64,000 nucleotides of DNA, taken from positions 171,696-235,695 of the forward strand of contig NW_019775645.1 of assembly GCF_001039355.2 (NCBI RefSeq), read 5' to 3'. The stretch's first letter is position 1; each line of letters opens with the position of its first letter. Under the pieces are notes generated by a model. It did not search any database. It was given only the letters and a program-made list of their open reading frames with translations, and was not told where the DNA came from. Shown here piece after piece: positions 41,099 to 52,271 of this stretch. The position numbers were made by a program, and so were the translations under genes. The DNA is from Lingula anatina. Its lineage: Eukaryota > Brachiopoda > Lingulata > Lingulida > Lingulidae.

Positions 41099-43905
41099 GT
41101 GATATCGTTATACCTCATTATACCTGGAAGTAGAACTACATGTAGCACCTCTCAGTCACGCGGTTTTCAGCCCCGATGGCTTCATCTATGGTCGTGGCTG
41201 AATTACGACAGTATTCAAAGAAAAATGTATTGCCAAAAATGTAAAAAGGCTGGACTCAGAAACACGTTCACCGAAGGATGCACCACGTTCACAACCTCTA
41301 GTATGAAAAGGCACGAGCTGTCGTCCCATCACCGGGGAGCAAGTCGGCGGCTGGCCCTCAGTGCCGACATAGCTTCGTCGATAAAAAAAGCGTACAGTGA
41401 GGAGGACCAGGCAGTTTTGAAAGCTTTTAAAGTTGTCCGTTGGATGGCGGAAGAGAACGTTGCTCTTAGTAAATTCCCAAGCCACATGAAATTGCTATGT
41501 GAACTTGGTGTTAATCTGTCAGCGCTTAAAGTTTCAGAGCTACTATAGTGCAAACGAACTTTTGCAGTCTATGAGTTCCCAGATCGACGGCGCTGTGAAC
41601 AAGATCTTGAGTAATTCATAGTTTATTACTGTATTTGCGGATGAGTCTACTGACATTAGCAATAGGACGAGAATGACAATCACATCAAGGACTATAGATC
41701 CAGACACAAGCGTGCCAGTGTACATATACCTGAGTGAACTGGACTATGAAGACGGAACAGGAGAAGGGCTTGCTCAAAAGATCGTTTCTGAGATGAGTGA
41801 AAGAGGTATGTGCATGGTATTTTTTTATGTATAAACTATCTTTAGCCTGCTCTATTTTTGCCAGCGTCTAAAAAGACTTAAGTTATGGTAAAATCACTAT
41901 GTAATATTTATCACATGGTATCTTGTTTTAATTTATATTACCTATATATACTAAAAGTGCTACAGTGAGTGATTTTTAACATTCAATTCCCAGGCATTCC
42001 TATGAGGAAGATCATTGGGTTTGGCTCAGATGGGGCCTCTGTTATGACTGGAATGAGAAAGGGAGTGGCTGGAAGATTGAAGACGCTGAACCCCCATATG
42101 ATGAACATCCATCGTATGGCCCATCGCCTCGCCTTGTGCACATCACAGGCAGCAGAGGGTATTACCAGTATTAAAAAAGTTCAAGACTTCATGACAAATC
42201 TTTTTTATTGTTTCAAAGTTTCTGCATCAAGAGAATCTGAACTGCACAAAATACAGTTTATTCTTGAGAGTCCAGTTCTAAAGTACAAGGAGATTCACGC
42301 TGTTCGATGGATGTCTTTCTATGAGGCCCTAGATGCCATTTACCGCACTCTTGATGCTTTGATTACCTACCTGAACTCCAGAGGTCTTAAGGATCCAAAA
42401 GCAAAAGGGTTACTCAAACAGCTTGCACAGAAAGAAACTTTATATGTCATCTACCTTATGATGGACATCATGCCTATTGTGACCAAGTTGTTTAGTTTTC
42501 CAAAAGGAACACTTGGATGTTGCCATAGCCAAGGTACTGACTTTTAATATGAAATGTCCTGCCATTTTCTGTTAGAATACATAAGTATATTCACTTTAAA
42601 GAAATGGTGATTGAGCTTTTTATTTAGATCATTATATGATAGGTATGTGTATTTTGTTGATAAATAGGTGATTATGTGTTAAGAAATAAACCATTTATTT
42701 CTTCCAGTGATGTGATTGATTATCATTTTTATTTTTGCTTTATTTTAATAATTTTTTTATTTTTTATATTTAAAAAATTCTTTATGAAATCATCGTTTAG
42801 GTATCTCTGGACTTGTGCCTCCAGGATTTGGATTGCTATAAAGCTGGCGACACCCCCCATTCAACTTATATCCAGAAATTTGAAGAAGACATAAAAGAGG
42901 TTGATGACCACCTGGAATTCATGGGTCACAGGATAGAGAGTAGGAATGCCAACCTCAGTGCCATTAAGTCCAAGTTCATCAACCAACTAATTCAAAACAT
43001 CAGGCACAGGTAAGGGATTGTCCAAGTACCCCATGTTTTCAAAAAGCAAAATTCTGCTTCTTATTATTTTGCATTTTTGTATTTGCATTTCTTTTTCATT
43101 TTCCAGATTCCCTCAGAAGTCTCTTTTGGACTCTTTCTACATTATGGCTGTGAGGACCATAAATCATGAGCCAGACCACATAGCATATGGAAATACAGAG
43201 ATAGAAAACCTGTTGGCTTTTTATGGAGAAGACATTGTAAGTTAAAACTCCTTTGAATTCAATTTATATATGACAGAATCTGCTAGTTATTTGAACATAT
43301 TAAGGCAAAAAGAAATAGGCTAAAGTTCATAAATGACAATGCTGTTTACTTCACTCTTTGGGTTGATAATAAATTACAGGAATGAAAAATAAATTATTTT
43401 AAGATCGTGCAGTAAAATACAATTTGGCCTAAAACTTAAAAAAAAAAAAAAAAAAAGAAATGTCATCAGAAATCAGATTTTTTTTCTGTTAGGGTAAGTA
43501 CTTTCGGTAACTGTGGTTTGATTTTTTTTTCTGCGGGTCTTCAACCATCAACCATCAAAAGCAGTGCTTGATAGCCAGAGTGTGAAGGGCCAGTGGCTGA
43601 TAGCAAAAACCATAGTCAAACAGTGCAGATACCCTGTGGACAGCATGGCTGGGCTTTGGAATTTACTATCCATCCACTACAGGGATGAAATTCCAGATTT
43701 GTTAAAACTGGCCCAGATTGCTTTAATTCTTCCATTACACACTTCTGGGTGTGAGAGAGTGTTCTCCCAGCAAAACTTAATTGTCACTAAACATAGGTGT
43801 AGGCTCAGTCCAGAATTGTGTGATCATCTGCTGAGAGTTAAGATTCTCGGTAGTATGATTAGTTATGATGATGCACTGAATCTGTGGTGCAGTAAAAAAA
43901 GATAA
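41099..43905 (+). pseudogene. ZNF862-like, hAT-transposase-derived gene, degenerate, with introns
   Basis: Recognisable exons: 41099-41805, 41994-42533, 42801-43009, 43107-43236 and about 43564-43905. Order of parts: a TTF/BED-like zinc finger (YCQKCKKAGLRNTFTEG then MKRHELSSHH), the hAT core VFADESTDISNRTRM, then IIGFGSDGASVMTGMRKGVA, HRMAHRLALCTSQAAE, AVRWMSFYEALDAIYRTL, and the hAT C-terminal dimerisation block ALILPLHTSGCERVFSQQN. Splice sites are good (AG|GTATGT, TTCCCAG, CACAG|GTAAGG, TTTCCAG). Damage: a frameshift near 41545, an in-frame TAG at 41619-41621, a frameshift near 42495 and a phase mismatch at the last acceptor. Such genes are numerous in marine invertebrates. This copy is probably dead unless the breaks are assembly errors. 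Confidence 0.85.
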
Positions 43906-44760
43906 CTTCACTAACTCTTTGTAACAGGTAGACAGTAATTGATTGGTCTCATTTTTTATGCACAGAACTGATCAACATTATTAAAACGCACGTTTCCTAA
44001 AGTAATGTTCTTTACCTACTGAAGAGAAATTATGATAATATAGTATATTTTCTGCTATCTCTCCCTGGATAGACGAGGGAAGTTTGATATTTGATAGATT
44101 TTTTTTATCAGGTATGATAGTGGACCTTTTAGACTTTAAGTAGGCTTGTTAGAGATTTACAAGTTAGATGTTAAACTGGTTTCATCAAATAAAGACTAAT
44201 TACTGATGAGCATGTACAGGTTTCCTTGTCATTTTGTTTTCTCATTTATTCTTCTAATTTATACAAAAAGTAAGGCATCCTATTAATTTTATTGAAAAGG
44301 ACACGTAAAATTCTTGACCAAATAGCTATATTAACATTAAACTTTTAAGTTAAAACTGCAAAACTTGTCATTATTAATAATTCCCCAAAATATTGATACA
44401 CGTTTGGTGTATTTGTAGAGTTTGAAGATGGCCCATTAATTTCAAGCAATGGCCCATTGATGTGTAAAATGGCCCATAAAGGGTGGCCCAGGAGGGACCC
44501 ATGTCTCATAGGTGCTTTGAGCCTTCCCAATCACTGCAAATGCTGCAAAATTATTACAGGGGAGCTATTTTGAATAATCTGCATGATCTCAATGTCATGA
44601 AGGATGCCATATGGCCACTTTGTTTCACTACATGTCCACTGATGATGGCCCACATCACAGCAGGTGGCCCATGGGTGAGAACTTGTGGTGTTTCTATAAC
44701 AGAGCTATAGCTAAAGGGGATGAACCCCCACAAAATGAAGGAAATAAATTCTACTTACCT
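43906..44760. other. Non-coding stretch downstream of the hAT-like pseudogene
   Basis: ATCAAATAAAGACTAATTAC near 44184 may be the pseudogene's old poly(A) signal. At 44430-44670 the word ATGGCCCAT or a close variant recurs six or more times, a diffuse short repeat. No gene. Confidence 0.45.
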
Positions 44761-45127
44761 GTCCTTTAAATCAGCACAAGCCCTTGTGCCCATTTATAAA
44801 AGAATGACAGATACTTTTAAAAAGCTTTTGAAAACTCATATTTTTAGAATAGCCTATCAGTAAATATCATATAGTTCATTTTAGTTTTTAATAAGGTGTA
44901 CTGTAATTTTATGATTAATTTTAAATGTTGTCACTTTAGGTTCTTATCATTTTAGAATATGAATAATTGGTTCTTTAAATTAGTTCTTAGTCCTTTAAAA
45001 TTGTAATGTGTTCTTATATTAGTATTGTGTTATTTAGTTCTTTTAAGTGAATGTTGTAAGGCGCATTGAGATTTTTAATGGAATGCGCCATAGAAAAATA
45101 AATTATTATTATTATTATTATTATTAT
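44761..45127 (+). mobile_element. 3' end of a non-LTR retrotransposon (CR1/L2-like) with (ATT)n tail
   Basis: The frame ending FKKLLKTHIFRIAYQ-stop near 44815-44863 is the usual C-terminus of CR1/L2-type ORF2 proteins. The 3' UTR ends GGCGCATTGAGATTTTTAAT, GGAATGCGCCATAG, then AAATAAATTATTATTATT. A short GGCGCATT...AATGCGCC stem followed by an (ATT)n tail is typical of L2-like 3' ends. 5' truncation is normal for these elements. Confidence 0.72.
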
Positions 45128-45932
45128 GAAAAGTTGCTTTAAAAAATGACCCATGGAAAAACAACCAATGCCAATGAATCACTAATTAATCTGATCTGGG
45201 TTCATTGCCTCAAAAAATTGTTTGTTAGGAAGAACAGAGTAGAATCTGAAGTTGCCCTGGCTGTTGTCCAATAGAGTTATTTTGAGATATAATAGAGGTA
45301 ATTTGCATCTTGCTCAAGCCACGCTCAACATAGGTGTAGAACCAACTGAAATTTGTATGGCCTCTCTGACTAGGGCAGACGAGCTGTGGATGAAAAAGTA
45401 TGATCTGCAAGCTGGGTAGTTACTAGTCATGTGGAAAACAATTTTTATCCTATCATCTCTAAGTAACTACGCCACGTGAAAAACATCCAGTAACGAGGCC
45501 AATGGTCACTCAGCTTTATTTCATATGCCTATTAAATTTTCACTCCTGGGACAGTCTTTGTTTAGCGCCGCCAGCTGTAACATGCGTAATATTTTGCGTT
45601 AGTAAACCGACTTTGCTAGTTTAAAGCCAATTCCGCTTTGCTCTCTATTATATACTTGTCTCTACTACCTTTACTACAGCGTCACAATGGGTGAACAGTT
45701 CTAGACTTAGAGGAACGAGTATGAACTCAGCAATCAGACAATGACGATTTTGAGTGAAGTGGAGTTCAACTCATCTCATGGGGATCCTGCAAGATGCTGA
45801 CTGACACGCTAATTCAGAAAACATTTGGCAAGACGCTACCACTTGGGCAGCTGCTGCTATTGCAGGAAGCAGTTACCTCCCTGAATACGTAAGAAACCAG
45901 CCGGGACAGAGCAAATCGCTGATGCTGCAGGG
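45128..45932. other. Non-coding stretch before the DIRS/Ngaro-like frame
   Basis: No gene recognised. It may include the 5' leader of the element whose gag-like frame starts near 45933. Confidence 0.4.
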
Positions 45933-46620
45933 ATGCTCCCTGAGAGACGGGTAGGCAGCAGCAGAGGACCGGAAGCAAAGCCGCCATCCTCCTCAAAGAC
46001 AGGATTTGACGTCACTAACATGGCAGCACCCACAGCAATCGAGGGGGAGTTGGACTACATGAAATTGTGTCAGCTTTTGGGGACCAAAACAGGAGAGGGA
46101 GTTCCTAAGGAAACAACGCCTCCTCAAGGTAAGAGCACCTTTGACCTGTTCGATTCCCTGGGTGCTGCTAACCCCGCAAAACGCCACTATGACGTCCGGG
46201 ACTTTGTTATGTTTAAACAGCAATACAACACCAGCAAAGCTGACAGTGCAACCGTTAGGATCGTGATTTCAATGTGTCCCTCAACAACAGACGCCCCCCC
46301 CAGAGAGCATGATACCCATGCAGTACACTGAAGCCAGCATTAAGATTCTCACAGAAATGATAGTAAAAGAGGGCATAGACTTGACAACTGTTGTGAATTA
46401 TGTTAGCTATATCACAAAGATTACTTGCATGGCATAGGCCTTCAAATGGCAATCAGTGTTACACTATGATAGGGAATATAGGAAAGCCCACGCTACACAA
46501 GGGTTTCAGTAGGGCACTGACAGTGTTTTCCTCATGCAGTTGCTGTTGACATCAGTAAAAGCCGACCAACCAACTTGCCCCCAAAGACAACAAAGGCAAA
46601 GTAAAACAGATCCATCTATG
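45933..46620 (+). mobile_element. DIRS/Ngaro-like retroelement gag-like ORF relic
   Basis: A frame of 132 codons (MAAPTAIEGELDYMKLCQLL, then RHYDVRDFVMFKQQYNTS) is interrupted at a C-run near 46300. It continues in another frame as MQYTEASIKILTEMIVKEG, VVNYVSYITKI, a stop, then AFKWQSVLHYDREYRKAHAT. The pattern YvsYi..I....W.sVl.YDreYR.aqa resembles the gag-like ORF that precedes tyrosine-recombinase retroelements. No recombinase or reverse transcriptase was found. The assignment rests on this pattern only. Confidence 0.45.
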
Positions 46621-46759
46621 GGCCGGAATTTATTTATGGTCCAATTAATTACTATTAAGTTTGTCTGCTCTCCTTATAGTGTTCTAGATTATGGGAAATA
46701 AGGGTCATAAGATCAAAGCAGCTTTTTCAGTATAATCATTGATGAGACACAAAATGTAA

Positions 46760-47190
46760 CAGTTCACAAAAATTTAATATTTTATATCAGAGCTGTTAAA
46801 GCTGGGCATCCGTGGACTAAGTTTGAGGCTAACATAACTGTAAAAGATGGCAAGGCAGAAACTGTATTTAATGCCATTTTACTTCATTTAAGAGATAAGG
46901 GTTTTGATTTACGTAAAGTTATTGCACTTGGTAGTGATGGAGCAAGTGTTATGTTTGGACGTTTGAATGGGGTGGTTGTTAGGTTCCAAAGAATAATACC
47001 TTCAATTGTTCACATTCACTGCTGTGCACATAGACTTGCCCTTGCAAGTGCACAAGCGTATTCTGCAGTGAACTATTTACAGGATTACAAGGACACATTG
47101 AATTCCATTTTTCTATATTTTAATGCTTCATCAGTGAGATATGAAAAGCTCAGAGAACTTCAGGAAGTCCTGGAGGATTCAGATATAGTA
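46760..47190 (+). pseudogene. hAT transposase fragment (second lineage)
   Basis: The continuous frame has KAGHPWTKFEANITVKDGKA, VIALGSDGASVMFGRLNGVV and IHCCAHRLALASAQAYSAVN. These are the same core blocks as the ZNF862-like copy at 41994, but with different sequence, so this is a separate lineage. It begins abruptly and ends at GATTCAGATATA|GTAAGC, which looks like an exon end with donor. From there the frame runs straight into a pogo-type transposase. Confidence 0.75.
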
Positions 47191-48260
47191 AGCCTAGCCC
47201 AACCAGCCCTGCCGCAAACTGTAGAGTTACAATTGAAATCCCATGTCATTGAAATGGAGAGACGACTCTACGGGTTAAAAGTCCGAGATATGCAGCGACT
47301 TGCATATGATGTGGCGGAAAAAGCACAGGTCGTCCATCCGTTTAACAGGAAGCTATGGATGGCAGGGCAGGACTGGGTGCAAGGTTTTCTCTCGCGACAC
47401 GGCCTAAGCATTCGTCAGCCTCAGTCAACCAGCATCGCGCGTGCTGTAGGCTTTAATAAGCCGCAAGTGACCAATTTCTTTGGCATGTAGAAAGCATGTC
47501 TAGACGCCCATCACTACGCGCCGTCCCGAATTTGGAATATGGACGAGACCGGACTTACCACTGTCCAAAAGCCTGGTAAGATTATGGTGGCAAAGGGAAT
47601 GCCACAAGTCAGTAAAATCACAAGTGCTGAGTGGGGAGATTTGGTGACCCTAATCTGTGCCTTCAGCGCAACAGGAAACTTTGTGCCACCCATGTATATC
47701 TTTCCAAGAAAAAGAATGGTCGAAACGCTCATGAAAGACGCGCCACCAGATGCTGTAGGATATGCAAGTCAAAGTGGATGGACAGACTCGGAGCTATTTC
47801 TCACGTGGTTGAGGCACTTAGTCAGTTTTACAGCCTGCTCTCGCCAAGACACCCATATCATATTGCTGTAGGCTTTAATAAGCTGATCGTCCGCTTCACG
47901 AGGTGCGGCCAGGAAGTTGGCCACTAGGACTGCGTACTTCAGAACAGTCAGCTGCAACCCATGCAGTCAGATGGAGGCGATATTCCCATATCAGATACAC
48001 CTACCGTTCCTCCACTACAAAACAACCAAGGAATCAGAGACATTATTAACGACCTTTCCCCTCTTCCAAAGCTGCAAACAAAGCGGACAAGAACGCGAAA
48101 AACAGAAACTGCGGCAGTGCTAACCTCGTCGCCGTATAAGGCTGCTCTCGCAATGAAAAAAATGAGGAATGGCCGTGTCTCATCTGCTACGAATCTTATA
48201 GTCGCACAAGACCGCGGATGTTTGGGTTCAGTGTCAGTCCTGTCTTCTTTGGGCTCATGA
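47191..48260 (+). pseudogene. pogo/Tigger-type (Tc1/mariner superfamily) transposase pseudogene
   Basis: CENPB-type helix-turn-helix: LKSHVIEMERRLYGLKVRDM, then VVHPFNRKLWMAGQDWVQGF, then STSIARAVGFNKPQVTNFF. After an in-frame TAG at 47488 the DDE core resumes in the same frame: IWNMDETGLTTVQKPGKIM, VPPMYIFPRKRM and SGWTDSELFLTWLRHLV, up to a stop near 47869. The second catalytic region is missing. The C-terminal tail reappears in another frame from about 47950 (IINDLSPLPKLQTKRTRTRK then AVLTSSPYKAALAMKKMRNG). An internal deletion or rearrangement near 47870-47945 therefore removed catalytic residues; a 20-nt direct repeat marks the spot. Confidence 0.85.
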
Positions 48261-48261
48261 N
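48261..48261. other. Single N (assembly join)
   Basis: One undetermined base after CTCATGA. A lone N probably marks a join between assembly pieces; the other one, at 54460, follows TTATGA. Continuity across it should not be assumed. Confidence 0.8.
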
Positions 48262-49059
48262 ATCCTACTGGAGCAACTTATGCTATTGCAAACAATGTGC
48301 AGCCGGAGATTGTCATGAAACTGGGCTGAAGGAAAACACCATCAGTGTTTTTTTAACACTATGTACATAGTAAACCCCCAAATTCATTTACCACAGACTT
48401 GCTAAAAGGAAAATGACTTGTGTAGTTCATATTTTCTTAAAAGTGAGAACTTAACTTCACATTTAGGGAGTAGGCAGGTTGTCTCTATTCCTGCGCTGAC
48501 ATTTCCTTGTTTTCACTATTTAGGGTAGCAATTCGCTTCCCATATAGTGCTTGTTCCATTTATTGTGTATTTCTTGCACATTTTAGCAATTTTCCATGTT
48601 TTGTACTCTTAGCAGTTTCGTCTTTTTTACTTAAGACGTTAAATGTTCTTGTTGTAACCCTTTGACTATGAGTGTTCAACTTATTTTAAGTTTCTTTTTC
48701 ATATTTTTTCCCTCACTATTTAGGCATATTATTATTCCGACCAAGTGTTGTTCCTGATGACGTAGGTTTACAAAAACTGGAGTCTGGGAACTACACTTGG
48801 TCTTATCTTGGTCGCGCAGCGACCTCTATCGTGGTCTTTGTTTGTTGGTGTTTTAAGTAATTGTAAGTTACTTCTATATAATATAGGTCAATTATGTTGA
48901 ATATGGTGGGAAGTGTTACCAACTATTACTTAGACAATAAAGGCATATTATTATTCTGACCAAGTAATGTTCCTGATGACGTAGGTTTACAAAAAAAATC
49001 GAAAGCTGACATTATAGTCAACCAGTTCAGTTCGGTCTTCACCCGTAATTACCATGCCA
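48262..49059. repeat. Non-coding, with a 54-bp direct repeat 219 bp apart
   Basis: 48723-48776 and 48942-48995 both read GGCATATTATTATTC, YGACCAAGT, then GTTCCTGATGACGTAGGTTT and ACAAAAA, with a few differences. The spacing and the gypsy pol fragment just downstream suggest remains of a retroelement repeat. The rest shows nothing recognised. Confidence 0.6.
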
Positions 49060-49330
49060 TCGGTAATTCCCCAATTATGACAGGAAAGCGAGTAGAGACA
49101 TGCCAGTCTTAGTGAAAGGAGACCCAGTGTACATGGCACCCTTTCCTGGAGCCAAGCAATGATCATCATCACTCTCCAAGATCCTATACTATAGTAGAAT
49201 ACAAGGGATGAAACTACGGAAGGTACCTGCGCTTATCAAACTACAGAGCAAATGAAAGAAACCCAAAGCCCAAGATATTGGATATTCCCATACCAGCTAC
49301 CAAAAAAACACCAAAGAACTAGCTACCCAA
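49060..49330 (+). mobile_element. Ty3/gypsy integrase C-terminal relic
   Basis: MPVLVKGDPVYMAPFPGAKQ (near 49100) is followed, in shifted frame, by RSYTIVEYKG-stop-NYGRYLRL. GDpV.m.pf....kW then RSYtVey..G..YrRn.rhLr is the classic end of gypsy-type pol. Stops and frame changes show decay. It may be the far end of an element related to the gag at 37 kb, but nothing proves they were one copy. Confidence 0.65.
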
Positions 49331-50349
49331 GAAATTCCAAAGAAAGAACCAGATCCAATGATAGTTTATACAGACCCAGTATGAAGGCCAAACCAAAGCA
49401 AGTTAATACCCCATTAGTGAAAACTTGATTGAGTCAAAAAAGACTCATTACACATGATCAAAGGTGATATCCTTTTCAAAGGGCAGTCATTATCTAAAGC
49501 TCACATGATTATATTATTAATAAACAATTTTAAAACATAACCTTTGAAAACAGTACAGGGTTCCAAACAACAGTGAGGGAGTGCTTTTTTCATATTTGCC
49601 AGTCGCTTTGGTGGCGTATGCAAGAATTGGGATTAGCACCTCTGTGCAGATGACACCGAAGACTGAGTCAGTGTGTTCGGAAGTTTATGGCGCTGGGTTA
49701 TTTACCCTTGCCACTGCTATGCCAAAACTTCCGAATGCACTACAATGCTAGTTGGACAAGACAATACATACTACATTAATTCTAGCTCAGAGAGTACTAG
49801 CTAGGACAGTATTAGTTCAGACAATTCTTAAAGATGGATTGGAGGTTCGAGAGCAAGTATGTACTGAGTATTAACTTTGGGCGTCCTTGTAAGCACAGAA
49901 CATAGCAGTTAGAAAGATGTAATGTACATTGAACAGAGACATGCATGTCAAAGGTCAGTCAATAAAATTTACGATGCAGAAAAGGAATTGACACTTGTGT
50001 GTTGTTTTTTGAAAAGTTGTCTCCAATCAGAAATCACACAGTATGGCCATGAAAGATGGGGAATACTATACAGAAAGTAGCACAAGCAGTTATCAAACTA
50101 TTGATGACAAAGACAGACTTTAAAACGGTCATTACAGTTTTTTTTCTTTTATGATATGGTAATGTGTCCTTGGGAAAGCAACAAATAGCACATCAATATA
50201 TTAGGAAAACTGGGGTTGTGGGTCTGCCTGTGAACTGTTTATGCAAAACAATGTACAATGCGATGAATTGTCAGATTATTTTCCTTTTTTTCACTCCAAA
50301 AGTAAGCTTAAATTTTGAATTCAAGATATCAAATTTTAAACTGTACTCC
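49331..50349. other. Non-coding; possible gypsy 3' flank
   Basis: A small inverted repeat (GTGTTCGGAAGTTTATGGCG at about 49672, and CCAAAACTTCCGAATGCAC at about 49722) could form a hairpin. AATAAAATTT near 49964 might be an LTR poly(A) signal. No gene. Confidence 0.4.
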
Positions 50350-50517
50350 CAGGGGCGGATCCAGAGATATTTTCTGATAGTCTTCCAAATTATCTTTGTT
50401 GATCCATCCACCATTTTTGACCGTCTTCCGACAGAAAAAATTAGATACCAGTCAATGTTAACTTGGAAATCTGACCGTCTTCCGGAAGACCCAGAAGACA
50501 GCCTAAATCCGCCCCTG
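50350..50517. mobile_element. 168-bp MITE with CAGGGGCGGATCC termini
   Basis: It begins CAGGGGCGGATCCAG and ends TAAATCCGCCCCTG, a near-perfect inverted pair. ACTCC stands directly outside both ends (50345-50349 and 50518-50522), a possible 5-bp target duplication. GACCGTCTTCC occurs twice inside. CAGGGGCGGATCC-type ends are widespread in animal genomes as non-autonomous DNA transposons. Confidence 0.82.
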
Positions 50518-51335
50518 ACTCCTATTTGCAAATAGGAATGCTGCACCCTATGGAATAAGGGTATCCATTTTTGACATAATACAGTTACATAGTAGCTGAA
50601 GCAAAGCAAGGCTGCCTAAGCTTTTTTCTTCTTCTTATTTTACAAATAGGTGGTAGAAAAAACGGATCGTAATCAGCAAATTATGCCATTGGCGCAAAAA
50701 AGACTGTACTAGGTAACTGTATTATTCCGTTTCATTCCATATAATACAATGACTTACAAATAATAACAATAATCACGGTATATAATACAAACATTTGCTC
50801 GGTAAGTGTGTATTTGTACTGGGTTATTAATCACTCATTGAAATAATAATCCGGACTTGCATAGTATACCTCACATCCTACATTGGTCTAGTTTTTAAGT
50901 AAGAACAACATCCTCTATGCTACCTGATATATAAGGCTTAAAAGTCTTTAAGATTCATGTCATAGGAACCATGTGGGACTCAACTATGGTACTATAAATT
51001 AACTCACCCCATATTTTTTAAATAAAGCTTGATATTAAATCAGCGATGCCATAGTTGATGATCTATCCTTTCATTCTGTTATATCTTGATTGTACGTTAC
51101 CTACTCACATCATATTTCTAGTATAATCTTTATATCAATGTGAGTACTTCACATACACACAGTGCCTTTCCATGTGGTCACTAGCCACAAATATCTCCAC
51201 AGAATTACTGGCAAATATAAAAATATCTTCATTCATAGAGTGTATTTTTAACATTTGTTCTCGTCTAGCTTAAGAGTCTCTTTTTACCTATAGCACCATG
51301 AAGTACATCTCTGACTAACGAGAGTGGAGCCACTG
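50518..51335. other. 3' side of URI1, no further gene seen
   Basis: Downstream of the URI1 stop codon on its strand; it should include the URI1 3' UTR. No canonical AATAAA close to the stop was found on that strand. Confidence 0.45.
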
Positions 51336-52224
51336 CTACCTCTTCTCTTGTTGAAGTCTTTGAGCTTTAAACTTGGAGACTCTCTTCTGTGGCTGTAAGG
51401 GAGTGGGGTCTTGAACCTCTGTGGTATTGGACGTGGATAAACTTGACCTTTCTATCACAGACCCTGTGAATGCCTGGATCACAAAAGGGTTAAAAACTTC
51501 AAACTCATAAAACTAACAAACACAATGGTTTTGGTTGTCCATGTTTGACAAATCAAAAATCAATTGATATTGTTTTTGCATTAAGGAAATATTTTTATTA
51601 TTTAGAAAACTTTAAAGTTGTTAAAAATAGCCCTGTCAAATTCTTGTTGTCTGAGCAAGATAACCTGAATGTGCTAGACTGTGAGTCTTAACACAGAGGA
51701 AGTAATTTTTCAAACAGCTTCATTCAAAAACTTATTTTTATCAAAGTATTCAAGTTTTTTTTTTACAGTTTATCAAACATCAGAGAAGCCCTTCTTGCTT
51801 TAAAATCCACTTAAACAACTGATTCAAACTAAAGCAAGTTCACATTTGTTAAATGTTTCTTTAAAATCTTCACCCTCATGCAAGTGCAAAAACTCAAGCA
51901 CCCAGCTTTGGAACTTACTTGAGGTGTGTTTGCTGGTTTCAATGCAGGGTTCTGTGTCTCGACATCTTGACATGTGACATCTGACACAGGACCAGGACTA
52001 CATATAGTCTGAGATCTTCCCTGACTAGTGTAGTCTGTGGGGTGACCAGGGTTACTAGCTTTAAGGATAGACTTGGGTTGGTCTAATGGAGAAGACGAGG
52101 CAGCAAACTGCAGGTAGATATCTCTTGGGCTGTTGATTTTGCTCTTTGGCTTTTGGGCATCGCCATTTTCTTCTTGACTGGAGTTTGATGTGGTGGAGTG
52201 AACTGTATCCTTTTGTATAGAAAA

Positions 52225-52271
<47 letters not shown>

